NCBI GenBank assembly: GCA_035501735.1 | Contig: DATJVR010000074.1 | Coordinates: 29,207-93,206 of the forward strand | Reading direction: 5' to 3' | DNA length: 64,000 nt | Source: PNAI01 sp035501735 | Lineage (GTDB): Bacteria > Pseudomonadota > Alphaproteobacteria > Rhizobiales > Xanthobacteraceae | Shown: piece by piece, positions 55,768-62,099 of the stretch | Layout: each line of letters starts with the position of its first letter | Position numbering within the stretch: the first letter of the stretch is position 1 | Program-made: the position numbers and the translations under genes | Notes under the pieces: model-generated | Told to the model about the DNA's origin: nothing | Databases searched by the model: none | What the model saw: only the letters and a program-made list of their open reading frames with translations

Positions 55768-56355
55768 ATGTGGGGTCGTGATCGTAAAGCGGAAAAGTCG
55801 GGTTCATATGCGTCGGCGCCATCCACTGCGCTGAAGGAGGCAATTCATCAGGCGCGGATCGAGACCGCGGAGCGTTCCGCCGTCGTCGTCGATCTGCGTG
55901 ACGCCGAAATCGCCAGGCTCGAATTGCTCAACGAAGCGCTCGATCCGATTTTTGCGGAGATTCCGTCCGACGTCGATTTGTTCGATCGCGGGATCAGTCA
56001 GGGCGAAGTGCCGCGGCTGTGGATCGATGCAGTCGCTCATGTCTTCATGGGCCGCGACAAACGCCAGTATCGATTCGTCCAGGACGGCCGTTTTGGCCGC
56101 AAAATTCTCGCCGAATCGTTCGAAATCGAGGAAATGGTCCGCGCGATCACGCACTACATCGCGAGCCGTCTGGTCGATCGCGATCACGCGCTGTCGGAGA
56201 AATTCGTGCCGATACCTGCGGAGTCCTATATGACCTTCCAGACGCTGCGCTCGCACCAGCGCTGGCGTCTCATGCGCATGTTTATCTTCGGCTTGATCGC
56301 GGGTTGCGTCGCGCTTTTTGCGGCGGCTTGGATCGCTGCCTGGTACAGCCTGTGA
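55768..56355 (+). CDS. Tail-anchored hypothetical protein
   Basis: A 195-residue protein with a hydrophilic, helix-rich cytoplasmic part (AEIARLELLNEALDPIFAEI; FDRGISQGEVPRLWIDAVAH). One C-terminal transmembrane helix (MFIFGLIAGCVALFAAAWIA) ends near the C-terminus. The segment FVQDGRFGRKILAESFEIEE is conserved-looking. I recall similar unnamed proteins in Bradyrhizobium, without a function. It is convergent with the metallophosphoesterase gene, whose stop lies 2 bp away. Confidence 0.65.
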   Translation: MWGRDRKAEKSGSYASAPSTALKEAIHQARIETAERSAVVVDLRDAEIARLELLNEALDPIFAEIPSDVDLFDRGISQGEVPRLWIDAVAHVFMGRDKRQYRFVQDGRFGRKILAESFEIEEMVRAITHYIASRLVDRDHALSEKFVPIPAESYMTFQTLRSHQRWRLMRMFIFGLIAGCVALFAAAWIAAWYSL

Positions 56356-56356
56356 A

Positions 56357-57265
56357 TCACCTGCCGGCGTCTTCCGCCGTTTGCGGAAGCACCACCGCAT
56401 AGCGCGGCAGGCTCGTGATCGTTCCATTGCCCGAAAGGATCCGCGCCACAACGGTGCAGCGCCACGCGCCCGGCTTCCCGGCGATTTCGAACAGATTATA
56501 GCCGGCGGCTTGCGCCGTCGCGCCCGGCGCCGCCGACGCCGATGGCGCGCTTAAGGATGGAATGGGTGGGTTCCGTCCGTTGAGCAACATCAGCGTGCGC
56601 GCGTGATCGTGTCCGTGAAGCAGAAGCTCGGTGCCGTGCCGTTCCAGTATGGCGCGGAACTGCGCGGAGTCCGTGAGCCGCTTGAAGAAGCCGGACAGCT
56701 TCATCACCGGCGGATGATGGATCATCACGACGCGGAACAAACCTTCATCGCCCAATTTGGCGAGCAGGGTTTCGAATTTGGCCAATTGATCGCCGCCAAG
56801 CCGCCCCGTCCCCATGAACGGCAACGTCGGGACCGCGCTCGAAAGCCCGATGATAGCGATCGGTCCGCGTCTGCGCACGAACGGGAATGACTCTCCGTCG
56901 TCACCGCGCATGTAGGGAGCCCAGTTCCGCTCCATCGCCACGACGCCTTCCCGCACATAGGCGTCATGATTGCCCGGCACGAGCGTCACATCGGTCGGCG
57001 AGCCGAGATTCTCGAGCCAGGCGCGCGCCCGCGGATACTCGACCGGATGCGCGATGTTGACGAGATCGCCCGTGATCGCGATATGGTCGTGCGGGCAGGC
57101 TTTGAGGTCGCCGACCAGCGTTTCCAGCGTATCGGCATGATGAATGGCCGAACGCCGTCGTTGCCAGTTGAAGTACCCGAGCGCCCGTTTGTTCATGAGA
57201 TCGCCGCGATTGACGATCGGCATCGGCGGAATATGCGGGTCGGAAATGTGCGCGAGCGTGAACAT
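56357..57265 (-). CDS. Metallophosphoesterase (calcineurin-like)
   Basis: A 302-residue metallophosphatase whose ATG overlaps the mbfA stop (TGATG). The frame is open further upstream inside mbfA. The five metal/phosphate blocks are present: LAHISDPHI, IAITGDLVN, LVPGNHDAYVREG, RVVMIHHPPVMK and LLLHGHDHAR. The family includes cyclic-nucleotide phosphodiesterases and lipid pyrophosphatases; the insertion NKRALGYFNWQRRRSAIHHA is seen in CpdA-like proteins of alphaproteobacteria. The C-terminus has a beta-sandwich-like extension. Coupling with an iron exporter is notable because these enzymes are di-metal (often iron) dependent. Confidence 0.88.
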   Translation of the reverse strand: MFTLAHISDPHIPPMPIVNRGDLMNKRALGYFNWQRRRSAIHHADTLETLVGDLKACPHDHIAITGDLVNIAHPVEYPRARAWLENLGSPTDVTLVPGNHDAYVREGVVAMERNWAPYMRGDDGESFPFVRRRGPIAIIGLSSAVPTLPFMGTGRLGGDQLAKFETLLAKLGDEGLFRVVMIHHPPVMKLSGFFKRLTDSAQFRAILERHGTELLLHGHDHARTLMLLNGRNPPIPSLSAPSASAAPGATAQAAGYNLFEIAGKPGAWRCTVVARILSGNGTITSLPRYAVVLPQTAEDAGR

Positions 57266-58221
57266 CAAGAACTGCCGATCAATATCCCGGCGATGAACAC
57301 CAGCGCTCCCCCGACCATGACCTGGAACGCGGCTGCCAGCAGCGGCGTATCCATATAGCGGTGGCGTATCAGGGAGATGACCGCGAGCTCGATCGTCACC
57401 ACCGCGATGGCGATCGCGGTCGCTGTTTGGAAATGGGGAATGAGGTAGGGCACGGTGTGACCGAGCCCGCCGATCGCGGTCATCCCGCCGCAGACAATGC
57501 CACGCAGCCACGGCGCGCCGCGTCCGGTCAAGGAGCCGTCATCGGACAGCGCTTCGGCGAAACCCATGGAGATGCCGGCGCCGACGGCCGCCGCGAGCCC
57601 GACCAAAAATGTTTCCCACGTGTTATGGGTGGCGAACGCGGCGGCGAACAGCGGTGCGAGTGTCGACACCGAACCGTCCATCAGTCCGGCCAGCCCCGGT
57701 TGCACATATTGCAGCACGAAGATGCGTCGTTCGGTTTCGGCTTCTTCGGCGCGGGCGCCCGGCGTCAGAATCTTTTCCTCGAGTTTGTGCGCAAGGTTTT
57801 CGTGCTGCGCCTCGATCTCCGCGAGTTGGGTGAGCAGCTGCCGCACCGAGGCATCGCGCGTCGTCTCCGCCGACTTGCGATAGAAGCGCTCCGCTTCGTA
57901 TTCCATGGTCTCCGCGTATCTGCGGACTTCCTCGATTCGAAGCGGACGCACCAGCCAGAGCGCCTTCTTCGGAATGAAGCCCTTGACGTCCTGGCGGCGG
58001 ATCAGCGGCAGGTACTCGCCGAATTTCGTGCGATAGAGGTCGAACAGCATCGTCCGATGCCGCGCTTCTTCGTCCGCCATTTCGTCGAAAACTTTGGCCG
58101 AGGCCGGAAAGCTCTGCCGCAAGCCTTCCGCAAACCCGCGATAGATTCGGCTGTCCTCGTCCTCGTTGGAGATGGCGAGCGCCAGGATTTCCTGCTCTGA
58201 AAGGTCGGCGAATCGTCTCAC
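57265..58221 (-). CDS. mbfA: Membrane-bound ferritin/iron exporter MbfA
   Basis: A 318-residue protein starting at GTG (MRRFADLSEQEILALAISNE). Residues 1-150 are a ferritin-like/rubrerythrin four-helix domain with ExxH-type iron ligands (DEDSRIYRGFAEGLRQSFP, DEMADEEARHRTMLFDLY, EYEAERFYRKSAE, QLAEIEAQHENLAHKL). Residues 170-318 are a Ccc1/VIT1 membrane domain with five helices, including QPGLAGLMDGSVSTLAPLF. This fusion is MbfA, an iron exporter described in Bradyrhizobium and Agrobacterium under Irr control. An ICE-like dyad lies 41 bp upstream. It forms a coupled unit with the metallophosphoesterase. Confidence 0.92.
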   Translation of the reverse strand: MRRFADLSEQEILALAISNEDEDSRIYRGFAEGLRQSFPASAKVFDEMADEEARHRTMLFDLYRTKFGEYLPLIRRQDVKGFIPKKALWLVRPLRIEEVRRYAETMEYEAERFYRKSAETTRDASVRQLLTQLAEIEAQHENLAHKLEEKILTPGARAEEAETERRIFVLQYVQPGLAGLMDGSVSTLAPLFAAAFATHNTWETFLVGLAAAVGAGISMGFAEALSDDGSLTGRGAPWLRGIVCGGMTAIGGLGHTVPYLIPHFQTATAIAIAVVTIELAVISLIRHRYMDTPLLAAAFQVMVGGALVFIAGILIGSS

Positions 58222-58261
58222 AGAGGTCTTCTAGCCCCCAACCATTGCCTACGGTCTAATA

Positions 58262-58277
58262 TTGGAACAATTCTAAA
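58262..58277. promoter_or_regulatory. Iron-control-element-like dyad (putative Irr site)
   Basis: TTGGAACAATTCTAAA contains the inverted TTNGAA/TTCTAA halves of the Irr-binding ICE motif (consensus close to TTTAGAA-N3-TTCTAAA), with one mismatch in the left half. It lies between mbfA and the Nudix gene. In Bradyrhizobium and Agrobacterium, Irr represses mbfA in iron-poor cells, which fits this location. Confidence 0.6.
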
Positions 58278-58322
58278 ATATAGGATTAAGCCCCGATTGG
58301 GTAGACTGATCTCCGGAGACTG

Positions 58323-58817
58323 ATGAAAAAGACATCGCATCATAACGGGTTACGGACATCCTTGCTGGCCGGGCTGCCGCGCCTGATGCATGTCGTTTGG
58401 CGGTTTTCGCGCGGTCTCACGCTGGGCGTGCGCGCGGTCGTGATCGACCGTCAAGGCCGCGTCTTCCTGGTCAAGCACAGCTACACCGCCGGCTGGCACT
58501 TGCCCGGCGGCGGCGTCGAGGCCGGCGAAACGCTGCTCGAGGCGCTCAAGCGCGAGCTCGCCGAGGAAGGCAACATCGAGCTGCTCGCTCTGCCGGTTCT
58601 GCATGGGATATTCTTCCATCCGATCTATTCGCATCGCGACCACGTCGCGGTCTATGTCGTGCGCAGTTTTCAGCAGCCTTCGGCCCCGCAGCCGAACCAG
58701 GAGATTGTCGCCAACGGATTTTTTCCGACCAATGCCCTGCCGGAGGACACCACGATCGGCACCCGCTCGCGCATCACCGAGGTCCTCATGGGCGCACCGC
58801 CGGCCCAGCGCTGGTGA
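58323..58817 (+). CDS. Nudix hydrolase
   Basis: A 164-residue protein with a full Nudix box: GGVEAGETLLEALKRELAEE then GNI, matching G-x5-E-x7-R-E-x2-E-E-x-G-U. A basic N-terminus (MKKTSHHNGLRTSLLAGLPR) with a hydrophobic stretch precedes the domain. Flanking strands are VRAVVIDRQGRVFLVKHSYT and GIFFHPIYSHRDHVAVYVVR. It hydrolyses a nucleoside diphosphate linked to another moiety; the exact substrate is unknown. It is divergent from mbfA and starts 101 bp from the GTG. Confidence 0.88.
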   Translation: MKKTSHHNGLRTSLLAGLPRLMHVVWRFSRGLTLGVRAVVIDRQGRVFLVKHSYTAGWHLPGGGVEAGETLLEALKRELAEEGNIELLALPVLHGIFFHPIYSHRDHVAVYVVRSFQQPSAPQPNQEIVANGFFPTNALPEDTTIGTRSRITEVLMGAPPAQRW

Positions 58818-58935
58818 ATTGTCTATGCCAGAGTATGGACCGTCTGTCATGGTGGCAAAGCAGGCGAAGTAATGGGATGCGCTGCGGGTGCGTGGGCAGT
58901 ACAATTGTGCAGCACCGTGAATACGCTCGGGCGTC

Positions 58936-60033
58936 ATGAACCAGACCATCCGTTTTTGCACCACGACCGACGACGTAAGGCTTGCTTATGCCGTGAGCGG
59001 AGAGGGGCCGCCGCTGGTCATGTCGGCGACCTGGCTTACGCACCTGGAGCACCAATGGCACAGCTTGGCCTGGCGGCCGTGGCTTGAAGCGTTTTCCCGC
59101 GAGCACAAACTGTTACGCTACGATTCGCGCGGCTGCGGGCTTTCCGACCGTGACACGGCCAATCTTTCGTTCGAAACCTGGGTTTCGGATTTCGAACGCG
59201 TCATCGAAGCTGCCTCCTTCCAACGCTTTTCTCTGTTGGGCACGTGCCAGGGCGGTCCCATCGCGATCGAATACGCCGCGCGGCATCCCGAGCGGGTGAG
59301 TCATCTCATCTTGTACAGCACCTATGCACGCGGACGTTTGCGCTGGACCGATCGGCCGAAAGAGGTCGACAAGGCCCACGTGTTGCTCGATCTCACGCAG
59401 CTCGGCTGGGGGCAGGAGAACAACGCTTTCCTGCAGGTATGGGCCTCGGCATTCCAGCCGGGCGGTACGATTGAACATTTGCGTTCGTGGTGCGACCAGC
59501 AGCGCGCCGCGACCTCCGCGGAAACCGCCGTGCGCCTCCTCCGGATCGGTTGGAATGTGGACGTGAGAGATGCGGCTCGCAAAATTAGATGTCCCGTTCT
59601 GATAGTTCATCCGGATCGCGACGCGGTGGTGCCGATTGACGAAGGTCGGTTTCTGGCGAGCCTCATCCCCGATGCTCGATTCGTGCAGCTCGACAGCGAA
59701 AACCATATGCCGCTCGCCGACGAACCGGCTTGGCCGCGGCTGCTCGGCGAGTTGCGCAGCTTTCTCGCTCAGCCGTCTGCCGCCCCCGCCACCGCAGGCG
59801 ACGCGCTTCCGCTCGATGAACTCACGCCGCGCGAGCGCGCCGTCCTGGAAGGAATTGCCGAAGGTCTCGACAATTCGGAGATCGCCACATCGCTCGGGCT
59901 GTCGGAGAAGACCGTTCGAAACCACATCACCCGGGTCTTCGATAAGATTTGCGTCGAGCACCGCTACCAGGCCATCGTTCGCGCCCGCGAAGCAGGCCTT
60001 GGAACCTCGAAACAACGCGTTACCTCGCGGTGA
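58936..60033 (+). CDS. Alpha/beta-hydrolase fused to a LuxR-type HTH
   Basis: A 365-residue two-domain protein. Residues 20-275 form an alpha/beta hydrolase: oxyanion region SGEGPPLVMSATWLTHLEHQ, the nucleophile elbow FSLLGTCQGGPIAIEYAARH with Cys replacing the usual Ser (G-T-C-Q-G), LIVHPDRDAVVPIDEGRFLA with the Asp, and LDSENHMPLADEP with the His. Residues 295-360 are a GerE/LuxR HTH (LTPRERAVLEGIAEGLDNSE, IATSLGLSEKTVRNHITRVF). The HTH suggests a ligand-responsive regulator in which the hydrolase fold senses or cleaves a small molecule. Confidence 0.88.
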   Translation: MNQTIRFCTTTDDVRLAYAVSGEGPPLVMSATWLTHLEHQWHSLAWRPWLEAFSREHKLLRYDSRGCGLSDRDTANLSFETWVSDFERVIEAASFQRFSLLGTCQGGPIAIEYAARHPERVSHLILYSTYARGRLRWTDRPKEVDKAHVLLDLTQLGWGQENNAFLQVWASAFQPGGTIEHLRSWCDQQRAATSAETAVRLLRIGWNVDVRDAARKIRCPVLIVHPDRDAVVPIDEGRFLASLIPDARFVQLDSENHMPLADEPAWPRLLGELRSFLAQPSAAPATAGDALPLDELTPRERAVLEGIAEGLDNSEIATSLGLSEKTVRNHITRVFDKICVEHRYQAIVRAREAGLGTSKQRVTSR

Positions 60034-60176
60034 GCGGGGACAATTGTCCTTGATCCGTTCGCCGCCCGATCGACGTTTCAAGGGCTTTGGGCTCAAGACA
60101 TCGGCCTTTCCTGACCGCAATCTGCTGGACGCGCCATGCCTGACGCATGCGCGCGGCCAAGCCGAAGGAGAGCGCC

Positions 60177-60449
60177 ATGCCAAAATTCGTGATCGAACGG
60201 GACATCGTCGGAGCCGGAAAACTGCCACGCCAGGAGCTGCAGGCCATCTCGCAGAAGTCATGCGACGTGTTGCGTAGCATGGGCCCGCAGATTCAATGGG
60301 TCCAGAGCTACGTCACCGACGACAAGATCTACTGCCTCTACATCGCGCCCGACGAGGAGACCGTGCGCAAGCACGCCCACAAGGGCGGGTTTCCCGCAAA
60401 CATGGTCGCCTGCGTGCGGGCAGTGATCGATCCCACGACGGCGGAATAA
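60177..60449 (+). CDS. DUF4242 protein
   Basis: A 90-residue protein with AAGGAGAG upstream of the ATG; the frame opens earlier but without a signal. The DUF4242 pattern is MPKFVIERDIVGAGKLPRQE, VQSYVTDDKIYCLYIAPDEE and VRKHAHKGGFPANMVACVRA, with H-x-H spacing near residue 66. DUF4242 is a ferredoxin-like fold; some relatives bind nickel in my recollection. It follows the hydrolase-HTH regulator by 143 bp and may be its target. Confidence 0.8.
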   Translation: MPKFVIERDIVGAGKLPRQELQAISQKSCDVLRSMGPQIQWVQSYVTDDKIYCLYIAPDEETVRKHAHKGGFPANMVACVRAVIDPTTAE

Positions 60450-60463
60450 TTTTTGAGCGGGCT

Positions 60464-61450
60464 TTAGTTCGTAAATCGCGCGCGATCGTGCGGCGCGCTG
60501 AAATCGAGTACGGGTCCGAGCGGCACGATGCCCGTCGGGTTCAGCTTGCGCTGGCTGCCGTAATAATGGCGCTTGATGTGATCGATTTTCACCGTCTCGG
60601 CCACGCCGGGCACTTGATAGAGGTCGCGCAGGTAATTCGACAGGTTTGGATAGTCCGCGATCCGCCGCAAATTGCACTTGAAGTGCCCGACGTACACGGC
60701 GTCGAACCGGATCAAGGTGGGAAACAGCCGCCAATCCGCCTCGGTCAACCGATTGCCGGCGAGATAGCGCTGCTGCGAGAGCTTGTTCTCCAGCTCGTCG
60801 AGCGTCTTGAACAATGAGCGGAACGCCTCCTCATAGGCTTCCTGCGAGGTCGCAAAGCCGGTGCGGTAAACGCCGTTGTTGACGGTGGTGTAGACCAGTT
60901 CGTTGACGCGGTCGATGTCCACGCGCAGCTCTTGCGGGTAGTAATCGGTCCGCTCGTTGGTGAACGCCTCGAAGGACGAGTTCAACATGCGGATGATTTC
61001 CGACGATTCGTTGTTCACGATCGTCTTGCGCTGCTTGTCCCACAGCACCGGCACGCTGACGCGGCCGGTGTAGCGTTCATCCGCCAGCAGATAGATTTCC
61101 GAGAGTTTGGCCTTGCCGTTGACCTCGTCGCCGCTCGATCCTTCGCCGCGGTCGAAAGTCCAGCCCTGGTCGCCCATGTGCCAGGACACCACCGACATCG
61201 AGACCGTACCCTCAAGCTCCTTCAGCCGCCGGAAAATGATGGTGCGGTGCGCCCACGGGCAGGCGTACGAGACGTAGAGATGGTAGCGGCCCTTCTCGGC
61301 CGGAAATCCGCCTTCGCCGCTAGGACCGGGGCTGCCGTCCGACGTGACGAAATTGCGGTAGCGCGTCGCCGGTCGCACGAAGCGGCCGTTCTGGAATCGT
61401 GCTTTGTCGTAACTATCGTCGCGCCACACGCCGTCGATCAGCAGGCCCAT
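60464..61450 (-). CDS. Glutathionyl-hydroquinone reductase (YqjG/Ecm4-type GST)
   Basis: A 328-residue glutathione transferase of the Xi class. The catalytic motif YACPWAHRTIIFRRLKELEG lies near residue 60. WTFDRGEGSSGDEVNGKAKL, VPVLWDKQRKTIVNNESSEI and YPQELRVDIDRVNELVYTTV, then NNGVYRTGFATSQEAYEEAF, are characteristic of this family. The enzymes reduce glutathionyl-hydroquinones, releasing GSH, in quinone detoxification and aromatic breakdown. Length (about 320-330) fits. It is convergent with the DUF4242 gene. Confidence 0.92.
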   Translation of the reverse strand: MGLLIDGVWRDDSYDKARFQNGRFVRPATRYRNFVTSDGSPGPSGEGGFPAEKGRYHLYVSYACPWAHRTIIFRRLKELEGTVSMSVVSWHMGDQGWTFDRGEGSSGDEVNGKAKLSEIYLLADERYTGRVSVPVLWDKQRKTIVNNESSEIIRMLNSSFEAFTNERTDYYPQELRVDIDRVNELVYTTVNNGVYRTGFATSQEAYEEAFRSLFKTLDELENKLSQQRYLAGNRLTEADWRLFPTLIRFDAVYVGHFKCNLRRIADYPNLSNYLRDLYQVPGVAETVKIDHIKRHYYGSQRKLNPTGIVPLGPVLDFSAPHDRARFTN

Positions 61451-61589
61451 TAACCTCTCCGTTGCTTTCGAGCTATCTAATCATTCCTGGCGCCTTGTAA
61501 CATCCGGGGTCGCGAGAAATCGCGGCCGAGGCGCCGGATGGATTTTGGCCGACCCAGGTGCTAAGCGGCGGGAGCGGGTAGGGGAGCGG

Positions 61590-62099
61590 ATGAGCGATCT
61601 GTCGTTGACCATTTTGCCGGAGACGCCGGACGATGCCATCGCCATCGAGCGTCTGCACGAGCGCACCTTCGGCCCGGGTCGCTACGCGAAAACCGCCTAC
61701 CGCATCCGTGAAGGCGTAACCCACGATCTCAATCTGTCGTTCACCGCGCGCGTCGGCACTCTGCTGGTCGGCTCGGTACGGCTTTCGCCCATTCGCGTGG
61801 GGAAAACGCCTGCGCTGTTGCTGGGGCCGCTCACGGTCGAGCCGCCGTTCCGCGAGCGCGGCGTCGGCTCGGCGCTGATCGAGCGCGCGCTTAAGGATGC
61901 CAAAGCCGCCGGGCATGCTTTGGTGGTGCTGGTCGGCGACCAGCCGTTCTATGGCAAGGCCGGCTTCAAGCGCATCCCGAAAGGCCAGGTGCAGCTGCCG
62001 GGTCCGGTCGATCCGGCGCGCTTGCTGGTGGCGGAGTTGAAACCCGGCGCCTTCGACGGCGTCGGCGGAATGATCCGGCCGGACTGGGAAAAAGTTTAA
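61590..62099 (+). CDS. GNAT-family N-acetyltransferase
   Basis: A 169-residue protein starting MSDLSLTILPETPDDAIAIE. The GNAT core includes LLLGPLTVEPPFRERGVGSA, in which RERGVG contacts the acetyl-CoA pyrophosphate, and ALVVLVGDQPFYGKAGFKRI with the C-terminal fold strands. The QLPGPVDPARLLVAELKPGA end is typical of the YhbS-like group. The acceptor is unknown. Its stop overlaps the convergent membrane-protein gene by 4 bp. Confidence 0.88.
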   Translation: MSDLSLTILPETPDDAIAIERLHERTFGPGRYAKTAYRIREGVTHDLNLSFTARVGTLLVGSVRLSPIRVGKTPALLLGPLTVEPPFRERGVGSALIERALKDAKAAGHALVVLVGDQPFYGKAGFKRIPKGQVQLPGPVDPARLLVAELKPGAFDGVGGMIRPDWEKV

